Shown in pieces: positions 52,446-61,537 of a stretch of DNA of 64,000 nucleotides (the first letter of the stretch is position 1; each line of letters begins with the position of its first letter). Under the pieces are notes generated by a model. It made no database searches. It was not told the origin of the DNA and saw only the letters and a program-made list of their open reading frames with translations. Position numbers and translations under genes: made by a program. Origin of the DNA: Candidatus Baltobacteraceae bacterium (GTDB lineage Bacteria > Vulcanimicrobiota > Vulcanimicrobiia > Vulcanimicrobiales > Vulcanimicrobiaceae). The stretch lies in NCBI GenBank assembly GCA_035502855.1, contig DATJTX010000021.1, positions 248,001 to 312,000 on the forward strand, given 5' to 3'.

Positions 52446-53320
52446 GCGAAACGCTGCCGCCGACCGAGGGCCGCAACGCCCGAAGCGAAGGGCTCGATCT
52501 CCTACCGACGCGCGAATTGGTCGATTTGCTTGTGCGCGATCACGCCGACGCGGTGGCTGCGGTGCGCGCTCAAAGCGCCACGATTGCGCGCGTCGTCGAT
52601 GCCATCGCCGCGCGCCTAGAGGCCGGCGGGCGGCTCCACTACGTCGGCGCCGGAACGAGCGGGCGTCTGGCGACCCTGGATGCCGCGGAGATGCCGCCGA
52701 CGTTCGGCACCCCGCCCGAGTTGGTATGCGCGCACATCGCCGGCGGCGCCGCGGCGCTTCGCACCGCGATCGAGGGTGCAGAAGACGACGCGGAAGCGGG
52801 CGATGCGGAGATGCGCGATCACGTGCGAAGCGCCGACGTGGTGATCGGACTCTCCGCGAGCGGCGGCGCGCGCTTCGTCGTCGCGGCGCTCGAGCGCGCT
52901 CGAGCGATCGGCGCGCTCACGATCGCGATCACCAGCAGCGCCTCATCGGCGCTCGCGCGAATCGCGGACGAAGCGATCACCGTACCGACCGGCGCCGAAG
53001 TGGTGAGCGGTTCGACCCGTTTGAAGGCCGGAACCGCACAGAAGATCGCGCTCAACGCGATCTCGACCGCCGTCATGGTTCGGCTCGGAAGAGTGTATGA
53101 CAACCTCATGGTCGACATGGTCGCGACCAACGAAAAACTGCGCGCGCGCGCCGTGCGTTTGGTGCGCGCGCTCACCGGTGCCGACGAGATACGGGCGCGT
53201 GAGGCGCTGGCTGATGCCGGCGGCCGCGTGAAGGTCGCCGCCGTGATGATCGCACGCGGGGTGCGTGCCGATGAAGCGCGAGCACTCTTGCAGGGGGCGA
53301 CGCTCCGATCGCTGCTCTAG
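52442..53320 (+). CDS. murQ: N-acetylmuramic acid 6-phosphate etherase
   Basis: This 292-residue SIS-domain lyase removes D-lactate from MurNAc-6-phosphate to give GlcNAc-6-phosphate. Visible signatures: TEGRNARSEGLDLLPTRELV near the start, YVGAGTSGRLATLDAAEMPPTFG (sugar-phosphate site with catalytic Glu), IEGAEDDAEAG, VIGLSASGGARFVVAALERA, and the MurQ-specific VVSGSTRLKAGTAQKIALNAIST. The GTG start overlaps the kinase stop. Length and blocks are standard, so it is probably active. It completes the run from muropeptide to central amino-sugar metabolism. Confidence 0.96.
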   Translation: MSETLPPTEGRNARSEGLDLLPTRELVDLLVRDHADAVAAVRAQSATIARVVDAIAARLEAGGRLHYVGAGTSGRLATLDAAEMPPTFGTPPELVCAHIAGGAAALRTAIEGAEDDAEAGDAEMRDHVRSADVVIGLSASGGARFVVAALERARAIGALTIAITSSASSALARIADEAITVPTGAEVVSGSTRLKAGTAQKIALNAISTAVMVRLGRVYDNLMVDMVATNEKLRARAVRLVRALTGADEIRAREALADAGGRVKVAAVMIARGVRADEARALLQGATLRSLL

Positions 53321-53343
53321 CTTGCTTCATTCGCCTGCTCGCG

Positions 53344-54834
53344 ATGATCGTCGCGCCGATCGTGTTCGTACCGATGGACGATCGTCCGGTGACGCTGCAG
53401 CTTCCGCTCATGCTGGGACCCATTGCGGGCCGTCCCGTCCTGGCACCACCGCGAGCGTTGCTCGGAAACTACTTACAGCCCGGCAAACCCGACGCGATCA
53501 TCGCCTGGCTCAACGGCACGGCGCCGCGCGGAGGAGCCTACGTGCTCTCGAGCGACATGCTCGCATACGGCGGACTGACGGCCTCGCGGGTTCCGGGTCC
53601 AAGCTATCTCGACGCATATCAACGGTTGCGTGAACTCGATGCGTTGCATTCGCGGTATTCCGGCGCATGGATCGGCGTGTTCGGGACGATCATGCGTTTG
53701 GCTCCGACCGGAGTACCCGCCTGGACACCGTACTTCGCGCCCTATCCGGCCTGGGCGTACCTGCAGCAATACGCCAATCTTCACGACCCGCTCGAACCGT
53801 CGGAAGAGGCCGAAGCGGCGCATCTGCGCGAGCTGATCGGCGCACCGCTACTCGAGGCGTATCTGCAGACGCGCGCCCGTGATTACGGCGTCGATCATCT
53901 ATTGATCGACAAAGCCAAGGCCGGTGCGATCGATCGCCTCGTGCTTGGCCAAGACGATGCCAAACCGTACGGGCTGCACGTTCCGGAAGTCGATGCGCTG
54001 CAGCGGTATTTGGCGAGCGCCGATCTCGGTTCGCGCGCCTCGATCGAACCGGGCGCCGATGAACTTGGGATGTCGCTGGTGGCGCACGCGCTTGCGCGCG
54101 CCGCGCACTGGACGCCGCACATCGCCGTGCGGTACTCGACGCCGCTGGGCGCGCAATATCAGGACCCGCTCGAGTTCACGCCGATCGGCGTGACGATCGA
54201 CGACCTGATCGCACTCTGCGGCGGCGTGCGCGACGATGCTGCCCCGCAGATCGTCCTCTACGTGCATCTGCCGAACACCGGCCCCGCGCTCGATGACGCG
54301 TTCATGGCGGCGATGCGCGGCGATCTCGATGATGGACGTTCGGTCGCCGTGGTCGATCTCTCGTTCGAAGGAAGCTATGCGCAGCAGCAGGCCTTTGCTC
54401 AAGCGCTCTTGAGCTCGGGTTTGGCGCGCCGTCTCGATGCGTACGCGGCCTGGAATACCGACGCCAATAGCACGGGAACCGCACTGGCCGAAGCGATCGC
54501 GGCCGGAGCCGGGCGGCGCTTACACAGCTACGACGCGCTTGCGCACGAAACGTTCACGTTTATGCGCTTCGTCGACGACGTCGACTTTCACGACGCCGTG
54601 CGGCCCGACCTCAACGATTGGCTCGCGGCACAGGGCGTGACCGATCACTCGCTGCTCGCTCCCGCGATCGCCGCACCGACCGCGCAGCGCGACCGCGCAC
54701 TACTCTGGAACGACGCGGAAGCAACGCTCGCGCAACTCTATCCGAACTTGCACATCACCGCGATCGCGATCACCCTTCCTTGGGATCGCACCTTCGAGAC
54801 CGGTCTCGACGTTCGGCTGGCGCCCAATCTCTGA
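53344..54834 (+). CDS. DUF4127 family protein
   Basis: This 496-residue protein matches the DUF4127 family through its opening IVFVPMDDRPVTLQLPLMLG, the block AYVLSSDMLAYGGLTASRVPGPS, VFGTIMRLAPTGVPAW and the late DLSFEGSYAQQQAF, YAAWNTDANSTGTALAEAI and FVDDVDFHDAVRPDLNDWL. The pattern of D/E/R/N residues suggests an alpha/beta enzyme acting on a sugar or peptide, but no activity is established. It follows murQ by 23 bases in the same direction, so a role in cell-wall fragment metabolism is plausible. No signal peptide. Confidence 0.84.
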   Translation: MIVAPIVFVPMDDRPVTLQLPLMLGPIAGRPVLAPPRALLGNYLQPGKPDAIIAWLNGTAPRGGAYVLSSDMLAYGGLTASRVPGPSYLDAYQRLRELDALHSRYSGAWIGVFGTIMRLAPTGVPAWTPYFAPYPAWAYLQQYANLHDPLEPSEEAEAAHLRELIGAPLLEAYLQTRARDYGVDHLLIDKAKAGAIDRLVLGQDDAKPYGLHVPEVDALQRYLASADLGSRASIEPGADELGMSLVAHALARAAHWTPHIAVRYSTPLGAQYQDPLEFTPIGVTIDDLIALCGGVRDDAAPQIVLYVHLPNTGPALDDAFMAAMRGDLDDGRSVAVVDLSFEGSYAQQQAFAQALLSSGLARRLDAYAAWNTDANSTGTALAEAIAAGAGRRLHSYDALAHETFTFMRFVDDVDFHDAVRPDLNDWLAAQGVTDHSLLAPAIAAPTAQRDRALLWNDAEATLAQLYPNLHITAIAITLPWDRTFETGLDVRLAPNL

Positions 54835-54845
54835 CGTCGACTCGG

Positions 54846-55247
54846 CTACGTGTGGTCGCGCTGGCAGAGCTCGATCAGCACGCCGCCGGTCGACTTGGGA
54901 TGAAGGAAGGCGATCAGATTCCCGTGCGCGCCCTTGCGCGGATGCTCGTCGATCAAACGCACGCCCTTGGCCTTATAGTCGGCCAACGCCGTAACGAGAT
55001 CGTCGACGCGGTAGGCGGTGTGGTGGAGCCTCGTCTCCGCTTCGCCGCGAAAGCGCGCGATCGGCGAATTCGGGTCGAGCGGACGCAGGAGTTCGATCGC
55101 TGAGTCGCCGGCTTGCAAACCCACCGCTTCGACACCTTGGTCCGCGATCGTCTCGCGGTAGATCGGTGCGAAGCCAAGTGTTTGCACGTAGAGCTCGAGC
55201 GCGGCATCGAGGTCTTTGACGACGATCGCGATGTGATCGATGTTCAC
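54846..55247 (-). CDS. mce: Methylmalonyl-CoA epimerase
   Basis: This 133-residue VOC-fold enzyme interconverts (S)- and (R)-methylmalonyl-CoA. Metal and catalytic residues are visible in [19 protein letters not shown] (H), [18 protein letters not shown] (E), [16 protein letters not shown] (H) and VLIELCQ (E), and [18 protein letters not shown] is the typical epimerase loop. Length fits. Its ATG overlaps the stop of the mutase gene (ATGA at 55244-55247), confirming co-operation in the propionyl-CoA route. Confidence 0.92.
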   Translation of the reverse strand: MNIDHIAIVVKDLDAALELYVQTLGFAPIYRETIADQGVEAVGLQAGDSAIELLRPLDPNSPIARFRGEAETRLHHTAYRVDDLVTALADYKAKGVRLIDEHPRKGAHGNLIAFLHPKSTGGVLIELCQRDHT

Positions 55248-56821
55248 GCGACGACCTCTTTGGCGCGATAGACGCCGAAGACGTCGCGCAAGACGTTGCA
55301 GATCTCGCCCAGTGTTGCGCCGGCATCGACCGCTTCGATGAAGGGCGGAATCAGATTCTCGCCGCTGCCGGCGGCAGACCGCACCTCGGCCAGCCTTGCT
55401 TCGAGCCGCGCCCGATCGCGCGCTGCACGGAAGGCCTGGAGCCGCGCGATCTGTTCGCGTTCGATCGCATCATCGATCCGTTGCAGTGGAATCGACGCGC
55501 TGCTCTCGCTCTCCCCGAACGCATTGACGCCGACGACGATGCTCGTTCCGCGCTCGATCGCCTGCTGCGCCTCGTAGGCGGAGTCGGCGATGCGGGATTG
55601 CATCCACCCGCTTTCGATCGCGGCGATGCTCCCGCCCAGATCGTCGACTTCTTTGATCAGCGCGCGCGCCCGCTCGATCAGCTCGTTGGTCAGCGTTTCC
55701 ACGTAGTACGATCCGGCCATCGGGTCGACCACGTCGGCAACGCCGGATTCGTAACCGATGATCTGCTGGGTTCGCAGTGCGACCTTAGCGCTCTCCGCCG
55801 TCGGCAGTGCGAGTGCTTCGTCTTTGCCGTTGGTGTGCAGCGACTGTGTTCCGCCGAGCACGGCAGCCAGCGCCTGCAGCGTGACGCGCACGACGTTGTT
55901 ATCCGGTTCTTGCGCGGTGAGCGTCGACCCGCCGGTCTGGGTGTGGAAACGCAGCATCTGCGAGCGCGGATCGGTGCAACCGAATTCGTCGCGCGTGATG
56001 TGCGCCCACAGATAACGAGCAGCGCGGAATTTGGCGATCTCTTCGAAGAAGTCGTTGTGCGCGTTCCAGAAAAAGGAGATGCGCGGCGCGACCAGGTCGA
56101 GATCGATCCCGGCCGCGCGCGCGGCTCTCAGATACGCCTTGGCATTGGAGAGGGTGAAGGCGATCTCTTCGACCGCGGTCGATCCGGCCTCGCGAATATG
56201 ATAGCCCGAGATCGAGATCGTATTCCACTGCGGAACCTCGCGCGCACAGTAGGCCATCACGTCGGTGACCAATCGCATCGAGGGGCCGGGCGGGTAGATG
56301 TAGGTTCCGCGCGCGACGTATTCTTTGAGCACGTCGTTTTGAATCGTGCCGCCGAGCTCGTCGAACGAAATGCCCCGCCGGCGCGCAACTGCGAGGAGCA
56401 TCGCAAGCAGAATCGAAGCCGGCGCGTTGATCGTCATCGAAACGGTGACGCTCTCGAGCGGAATGCCGTCGAAGAGCGTTTCCATGTCGGCGATCGAGTC
56501 GATCGCGACGCCGACCTTTCCCACCTCGCCGCGGGCGAGCGGCGCGTCGGAATCGTGGCCGAGCTGAGTGGGCAGGTCGAATGCGACCGAGAGTCCGGTC
56601 GTCCCATGCGCAAGCAGATAGCGGTAGCGCGCGTTCGATTCGGCGGCGGTTGCAAAGCCGGCGTATTGCCGCATCGTCCAGAGCCGACCGCGGTACATGT
56701 CGGCGCGGATACCGCGCGCAAACGGAAAGTCGCCGGGCTCCCCCAGCTCGTGAGCTTTGCCTTCGATACGATCGTAGCGAGGTTCCAGGGGAATGCCGCT
56801 GGCGTTGAACTTGCGTGCCAT
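55244..56821 (-). CDS. Methylmalonyl-CoA mutase large (catalytic) subunit, without B12 domain
   Basis: This 525-residue protein is the TIM-barrel part of acyl-CoA mutase. [24 protein letters not shown], where Tyr follows RQ as in methylmalonyl-CoA mutase rather than Phe as in isobutyryl-CoA mutase, is the substrate block. [38 protein letters not shown] and [18 protein letters not shown] are also present. The chain ends near residue 525 and lacks the cobalamin-binding DxHxxG domain, so a separate small B12-binding subunit must exist; it is not in the window. Together with the epimerase and carboxylase it turns propionyl-CoA into succinyl-CoA. Confidence 0.9.
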   Translation of the reverse strand: MARKFNASGIPLEPRYDRIEGKAHELGEPGDFPFARGIRADMYRGRLWTMRQYAGFATAAESNARYRYLLAHGTTGLSVAFDLPTQLGHDSDAPLARGEVGKVGVAIDSIADMETLFDGIPLESVTVSMTINAPASILLAMLLAVARRRGISFDELGGTIQNDVLKEYVARGTYIYPPGPSMRLVTDVMAYCAREVPQWNTISISGYHIREAGSTAVEEIAFTLSNAKAYLRAARAAGIDLDLVAPRISFFWNAHNDFFEEIAKFRAARYLWAHITRDEFGCTDPRSQMLRFHTQTGGSTLTAQEPDNNVVRVTLQALAAVLGGTQSLHTNGKDEALALPTAESAKVALRTQQIIGYESGVADVVDPMAGSYYVETLTNELIERARALIKEVDDLGGSIAAIESGWMQSRIADSAYEAQQAIERGTSIVVGVNAFGESESSASIPLQRIDDAIEREQIARLQAFRAARDRARLEARLAEVRSAAGSGENLIPPFIEAVDAGATLGEICNVLRDVFGVYRAKEVVA

Positions 56822-56911
56822 ACAGACAGCTTTCGTCGCCCGCCGCGGTGCCTCATCCGCTCGGCGCTCGGTCAGAACCTAGCTGAGATAACCGACGGGA
56901 CCTGATCGTCT

Positions 56912-58720
56912 CTACTCGACCGTCACGAGCGGTGCGCGCGACTCGATCGTCGCGCCCGCCGCCGCGTGAACGGCGCTGACCGTGCCGCTCTTGTGCGCGC
57001 GGATCTCGTTCATCATCTTCATCGCCTCGACGATCGCCACGACCTGACCTTCGGCAATCGAGTCCCCGGCACAGACCTTCATCTCGACGACGACGCCGTG
57101 CATCGGCGAAACGACGTCGTTTCCGCTCGCTGCGCCGCGCTGTTTCTTCCCGGTCGATCGCGGCGCCAGCCGCTGCGCGCCATTTTTTGTGGGCAATGAA
57201 CCACGCTGCGGCAAATCGAAAACGCGAACTCGATACAGTTTGTCGTTGACCTGCACCCGTAGGTCTTGCGGCGGCGAAGGTTCAGCGCCCCCTCCGTAGC
57301 CGAGCGCGAGTTCGATGGTCCCTCCTCCGGCTCGCTGAGTCTTGTTACGCTCGCCTGCGGAGGAACCATCGAACAATTTCGCGGCGAAAGATTCGAGTGT
57401 CGCGGTACCGTACGAAGCGTCGCGAACGCTCGGCTCATCGCACAATGCGCGCAGCAGCGGCAGCGTCGTCGGCACGCCTTCGATCGCATACTCGTCGATT
57501 GCGCGGGCGAGACGTGCAATCGCCTGCGCGCGCGTCGGCGCCCAGACCACGAGTTTGGCGATCATCGAGTCGTAGTCGGGTGAGATCGTGTAGCCCGGAT
57601 AGGCAGCGGAGTCGACGCGCACGCCGAGCCCGCCCGGTTCGTGATAGGCGGTGACCGTGCCGGGGGCCGGGCGAAAGTTGTCGGCGGGATCCTCGGCGTT
57701 GACTCGGCCTTCGATCGCGGCGCCGTGGAAGGTGACCTCGTCTTCAGTGAAGCCGAGTTCGTCGCCGGCGGCGACGCGAATCTGCTCGCGAATCAAGTCG
57801 AGGCCGGAGATCATCTCGGTGACGGTGTGCTCGACTTGTATGCGCGTGTTCATCTCCAGGAAGAAGAAGTCGTCGCCTTTGACCAGACACTCGATCGTGC
57901 CGACCGAGTCGTAGCCGATCGCTTGCGCGGCGCGCACGCCGGCTTCGCGCATCGCGCGGCGCACTTTGAGCGGAATCTGCGCGGGTGCCTCTTCCCAGAG
58001 CTTTTGGTGACGCCGCTGTAGCGAGCAGTCGCGCTCGCCGACGTGCAGCACGTTGCCGTGCTTGTCGGCGAGAATCTGCAGCTCGACGTGTTTGGGATTC
58101 TCGAGATAGCGCTCGGCGTAGATCGTGCCGTTCTTGAAGTACGATTCGGCCTCGCGCCTCGCGGTGGTGAAGGCGGATTCGATCTCGTCGAGCGTGCGCG
58201 CGACCTTGAGCCCCTTGCCGCCGCCGCCGCCCGAGGCTTTGAGCGCGAGGGGTAACCCGTAGGCGAGCGCGGCTTCACGCGCGCCGGCCACGTCCGCGAT
58301 CGCTTCGGTTCCGCCGGGAACGAACGGCACGCCGGCCTTGGCCATCGCTTGCCGCGCGCGCAGCTTGTCGCCCATCGCGTCGATCGCATCGGGATGCGGG
58401 CCGATCCAGGTCAATCCGGCGGCGATGATGCGCCGCGCGAACGCCGCGTTTTCGGCGAGGAAGCCATATCCCGGATGAATCGCTTGCGCACCCGCGCGTC
58501 TGGCCGTCTCGAGAATCGCGTCGATGTTGAGATAGCTCGCGGACGGCGCAGCGGGGCCGATAAGGTAGGCTTCGTCGGCCATCCGCACGTGTATCGCGTC
58601 GCGATCGGCCTCGGAGTAGACGGCGACGGTCGCGATCGACATCTCGCGCGCCGTGCGGATGATGCGCACCGCGATCTCGCCGCGGTTGGCGATGAGGATT
58701 TTAGCGAAGGGCGCGGACAT
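56912..58720 (-). CDS. Acyl-CoA carboxylase alpha subunit (biotin carboxylase plus BCCP)
   Basis: This 602-residue protein carries biotin carboxylase in residues 1-450: ILIANRGEIAVRIIRTAREM, the ATP-grasp loop ASGGGGGKGLKVART, the HHLE-region variant NPKHVELQILAD, ERDCSLQRRHQKLWEEAPA and FLEMNTRIQVEHTVTEMI. A Lys/Arg linker and a biotinyl domain with VEAMKMMNE near the C-terminus follow. This is the PccA/AccA3 layout that partners with carboxyltransferase PccB (62227-63780). It would carboxylate propionyl-CoA or acetyl-CoA. Its start overlaps the small epsilon-like gene by 20 bases. Confidence 0.93.
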   Translation of the reverse strand: MSAPFAKILIANRGEIAVRIIRTAREMSIATVAVYSEADRDAIHVRMADEAYLIGPAAPSASYLNIDAILETARRAGAQAIHPGYGFLAENAAFARRIIAAGLTWIGPHPDAIDAMGDKLRARQAMAKAGVPFVPGGTEAIADVAGAREAALAYGLPLALKASGGGGGKGLKVARTLDEIESAFTTARREAESYFKNGTIYAERYLENPKHVELQILADKHGNVLHVGERDCSLQRRHQKLWEEAPAQIPLKVRRAMREAGVRAAQAIGYDSVGTIECLVKGDDFFFLEMNTRIQVEHTVTEMISGLDLIREQIRVAAGDELGFTEDEVTFHGAAIEGRVNAEDPADNFRPAPGTVTAYHEPGGLGVRVDSAAYPGYTISPDYDSMIAKLVVWAPTRAQAIARLARAIDEYAIEGVPTTLPLLRALCDEPSVRDASYGTATLESFAAKLFDGSSAGERNKTQRAGGGTIELALGYGGGAEPSPPQDLRVQVNDKLYRVRVFDLPQRGSLPTKNGAQRLAPRSTGKKQRGAASGNDVVSPMHGVVVEMKVCAGDSIAEGQVVAIVEAMKMMNEIRAHKSGTVSAVHAAAGATIESRAPLVTVE

Positions 58721-58877
58721 CTTCGATCTCGAGTTCGGGATTGCGATCGGCGAGCTTCCAGCGCGATCCTTCGCGTCCTTCGAGGCTCGCTTGCGCTCGC
58801 GCCTCAGGATGACGTCGATCCGCGATCAACATAGCCAGCGCAGCAGCGATGGCCGCGAGCTCGTCGTCGCTGATCAC
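58701..58877 (-). CDS. Small protein, candidate acyl-CoA carboxylase epsilon-like subunit
   Basis: GTG 58875-58877 overlaps the fabI stop (GTGA) and encodes 58 residues ending at TAA 58701-58703, inside the carboxylase start. The N-terminus ISDDELAAIAAALAMLIAD and C-terminus SRWKLADRNPELEI have the layout of the short epsilon-type subunits of actinobacterial acyl-CoA carboxylases (helix, linker, W-K/R-A end). The linker (RRHPEARAQASLEGREG) is encoded by the 41-bp dispersed repeat, in frame. Coupling to the biotin carboxylase gene supports a role in the same complex. Too short for routine gene finding. Confidence 0.6.
   Translation of the reverse strand: MISDDELAAIAAALAMLIADRRHPEARAQASLEGREGSRWKLADRNPELEIEDVRALR
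58774..58814 (-). repeat. 41-bp dispersed repeat, copy 2, inside a coding gene
   Basis: Read on the minus strand, this copy has the same 12-base head CGTCATCCTGAG and 10-base tail TCGAAGGACG as the copy at 9967-10007, and the same total length of 41 bases. The middle 19 bases differ in part but are also self-complementary. It adds about 14 residues to the linker of the small carboxylase-associated protein. Confidence 0.65.
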
Positions 58878-59662
58878 GAGCCGAAGTCGGGTGGGTACAT
58901 GCCGACCGCGTGGTATCCGGCGTCGACGAAGTGCACGTCGGCGGTGACAGCCGCGGCGAGGTCGGACGCGAGGTACACAGCGGTGTTGCCGACGTCTTCG
59001 GCGGTCACGTTGCGGCGCAGCGGCGCGACCTGCGGTACGACGTCGAGCATTTTCGTTGCGCCCGCGACTTGCCGCATGCTCGCGGTCTTGATCGGACCGG
59101 CCGAGATCGCGTTCACGCGAATGCCGCGCCCGCCGAGATCGTAGGCCAAATAACGTACCGATGATTCGAGCGCCGCTTTCGCGATGCCCATGAGATTGTA
59201 GTTCGGCACGATCTGCGTAGCGCCGAGATAGGTCATCGCGACGATCGACGCGTTGTCATTGAAGTCCTCACGCAATGCGGAAACGAGCGCGATCAACGAG
59301 TAGGCCGAGACGTCGAGTGAGAGCGCGAAGCCCTTGCGCGAGGTGTCATAGACCGTGCCGCGCAGATCGTCCTTGTCGGCAAAGGCGATTGAATGGACCA
59401 GCGCATCGAGTGCACCGAAATGCTGCCCCACCCGGTCGCGCATTGCTTCCAGCGACGCGTCGCTGGAGACGTCGCATTCGATGACCGGACCACCACCCAG
59501 TTCCGCGGCGAGCTTCGCAACCTCGTCGCGCACCCGCTCGCCCTGATAGGTGAACGCGAGCTGTGCGCCGTGTTCGTGCATCTTGCGCGCGATGCCGGTC
59601 GCGATCGACCAGCGGTTGGCAACGCCGGTTACCAGGGCGCGCTTTCCTTCGAGCAGTTTCAC
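58874..59662 (-). CDS. fabI: Enoyl-[acyl-carrier-protein] reductase (FabI)
   Basis: This 262-residue short-chain dehydrogenase performs the last step of each fatty-acid elongation round with NAD(P)H. FabI features are the N-terminal GKRALVTGVANRWSIATGIA, where the usual glycine triad is replaced by GVANxxSIA, the HSIAFA block, and the catalytic YLGATQIVPNYNLMGIAKAAL with Tyr and Lys in the Y-x6-Y-x6-K arrangement. The C-terminal GPIKTAS region follows. Sensitivity to FabI-directed inhibitors would be expected. It leads the operon carrying the small carboxylase-like subunit and biotin carboxylase. Confidence 0.94.
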   Translation of the reverse strand: MKLLEGKRALVTGVANRWSIATGIARKMHEHGAQLAFTYQGERVRDEVAKLAAELGGGPVIECDVSSDASLEAMRDRVGQHFGALDALVHSIAFADKDDLRGTVYDTSRKGFALSLDVSAYSLIALVSALREDFNDNASIVAMTYLGATQIVPNYNLMGIAKAALESSVRYLAYDLGGRGIRVNAISAGPIKTASMRQVAGATKMLDVVPQVAPLRRNVTAEDVGNTAVYLASDLAAAVTADVHFVDAGYHAVGMYPPDFGS

Positions 59663-59719
59663 GTGGGGTTAGATACCAGCGCAAGGGCCCTCGTCCTCTC
59701 GCGCGAATCGGAAAGCCTC

Positions 59720-59989
59720 ATGTTCGTACTGATTTCGCGCTACCTCAAACCCCTCGACGAGGTGGATCGCTGGGTGCCCGAGCATCGGGCCTTTCTCGAA
59801 CGCCATTTCGAGGCGCATCACCTGTTGACGTCAGGTCCGCAGAATCCCCGGACCGGCGGCATCATCGTGACGCACGATATGACGCGCGAGCAGGTCGACG
59901 CGATGCTGGCTGAAGATCCCTTCGTGCGGGAAGGCATCTCCGAGTATCAGATCATCGAATTCAACCGGACACGTCCGATCAATCCGTAG
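59720..59989 (+). CDS. YciI-family protein
   Basis: ATG 59720 gives 89 residues of the YciI-like dimeric ferredoxin-fold family: MFVLISRYLKPLDEVDRWVPEHRAFLERHFEAHHLLTSGPQ, with the conserved histidine in PEHRAFL and an aspartate in FVREGISEYQIIEF. Proteins of this family may act as small lyases or dehalogenases, but most are uncharacterised. A longer in-frame start is antisense to fabI and not used. The GT39 gene follows three bases after the stop. Confidence 0.82.
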   Translation: MFVLISRYLKPLDEVDRWVPEHRAFLERHFEAHHLLTSGPQNPRTGGIIVTHDMTREQVDAMLAEDPFVREGISEYQIIEFNRTRPINP

Positions 59990-59992
59990 CGC

Positions 59993-61537
59993 ATGAGCAG
60001 GGGTGCGCGCTGGGCCGCCGGCATCGTTGCGGCGGTGGTGGCGATCGTTCATTTGGCGACGGCCGGAGCGTACCACCTCTTCGCCAACGAACTCTACTTC
60101 ATCGTCTGCGGCCGCCATCCGGCCTTCGGCTACGTCGACCAGCCGCCGCTCGTGCCGCTCCTCGCGGCGCTCATGCAGATCGGCGGCGTGAACGTCTGGC
60201 TCGAGCGTCTTCCCGGCGTCCTCGCTACGATCGCGCTGGTCCCCTTGACCGTCGCCTTCGCGCAATTGCTCGGTGCCAGTACGCGCGGGGCATGGCTTGC
60301 CGCGGTTGCCGTCGCGAGCGCGACGCTCGTCACCGCCATGTCGGGGACGCTCGGTACCTCGACCTTCGAGCCTCTCGGGTTCACCGCGGTTGCCTACTTG
60401 ATCGCGCGCGCGCTGCGTCGCGATGAGCCGCATCTATATTGGTGGGCCGGCCTCGTCGGAGGCCTTACCTTCGAAACACGGTACGGGATCCTCATGTGGG
60501 GTGCCGGCATCGCGATCGGCCTGTTGCTCTGCGGTCCACGTTCGGTGTTCCGGTCGCGCGATCTCTGGATCGGCGCTGCAATTGCCGCGGCGATCGCACT
60601 GCCCAATGTGATCTGGCAAGCCGCGCACGGCTTTCCGTTTCTGGAGTTGGTGCGCAACGACAACTCGGGCAACTTCACCGGCGGCCCGATCGGCTTTACG
60701 CTCGGGCAGATCTTTCTGTTGAACGTCGTGCTCGCGCCGCTCTGGATCACCGGCATCATCGCGCCGTTCGTTCAAGGTCGCCTTGCACCGTTTCGTTTTC
60801 TCGCCGTCACCTTCGTCGTGACGGGCGCGCTGATCGTGATCACGCACGGCAAGGCGTATTATTATGCGGGCGCCTATCCGACGATCTTTGCGCTCGGTGC
60901 GGCTGCCTGCACGATGGTGCCGCGCGCGCTGGTCGCGCTCTGGGCCGTTCTCGCGGCTGCGAATGCTACGCTCGCGCTCCCGTACGTGCTCCCCGTCATG
61001 CCCGTCGCGCGCTTCAAGGCGATGCTCGATCGCAGCACGTTCAAGCCGCCGCCGATGGAGCGCGCCGGCATTGGCGCGCCGCTGATGCAGGTCTACTCCG
61101 GCGAGTTCGGCTGGCGCGAACTGGCCCGGATCGTCAGCGACGTGTATGCCTCGCTGCCGGAGGGCGATCGCGTCAGGGCGGCGATCTACGCACCGACCTA
61201 CGCCGACGCGAGCGCGATCGACATCTACGGCACGAACCTGCCGCCCGCGATCAGTGGCAACAACCAATATTACCTGTGGGGTCCGCGCGGGTACGACGGT
61301 TCGGTCGTCATCGCGGTCAATGCCGATCCGGCCTATTGGGCCGGGATCTGCGCCTCGGCGCGCGTCATCGCGCACACGGAAGAGTCTCCCTACGCAATGC
61401 CCTATGAAGTGAACCAGCCGATCGTGCTCTGCCGCGGCATGCACCCGCCGCTGCCGCAGCAATGGGCGAATTTCAAACACTACGGTATCGAGAATCCGGG
61501 CGTCGGTGCTCCATCATGGGAGCATCGGCGAGCTTAA
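59993..61537 (+). CDS. GT39-type membrane glycosyltransferase
   Basis: This 514-residue protein has about nine membrane helices and the C-type glycosyltransferase layout of the ArnT/PMT (GT39/PMT_2) superfamily. The first periplasmic loop carries YHLFANELYFIVCGRHPAFGYVDQPPLVPLLAAL, whose acidic residue and PPL are the catalytic-loop signature. A long C-terminal soluble part after residue 350 contains AIYAPTYADASAIDIYGTNLPPAISGNNQYYLWG, common in this group. It probably transfers a sugar from a polyprenyl-phosphate donor to lipid A, a protein or a glycan. The exact acceptor is unknown. The stop overlaps the next, convergent gene by four bases. Confidence 0.82.
   Translation: MSRGARWAAGIVAAVVAIVHLATAGAYHLFANELYFIVCGRHPAFGYVDQPPLVPLLAALMQIGGVNVWLERLPGVLATIALVPLTVAFAQLLGASTRGAWLAAVAVASATLVTAMSGTLGTSTFEPLGFTAVAYLIARALRRDEPHLYWWAGLVGGLTFETRYGILMWGAGIAIGLLLCGPRSVFRSRDLWIGAAIAAAIALPNVIWQAAHGFPFLELVRNDNSGNFTGGPIGFTLGQIFLLNVVLAPLWITGIIAPFVQGRLAPFRFLAVTFVVTGALIVITHGKAYYYAGAYPTIFALGAAACTMVPRALVALWAVLAAANATLALPYVLPVMPVARFKAMLDRSTFKPPPMERAGIGAPLMQVYSGEFGWRELARIVSDVYASLPEGDRVRAAIYAPTYADASAIDIYGTNLPPAISGNNQYYLWGPRGYDGSVVIAVNADPAYWAGICASARVIAHTEESPYAMPYEVNQPIVLCRGMHPPLPQQWANFKHYGIENPGVGAPSWEHRRA

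Noticed and set aside
56912-58720. Plus-strand frames antisense to the biotin carboxylase
   Set aside because: Shadow frames in GC-rich coding DNA without domains.
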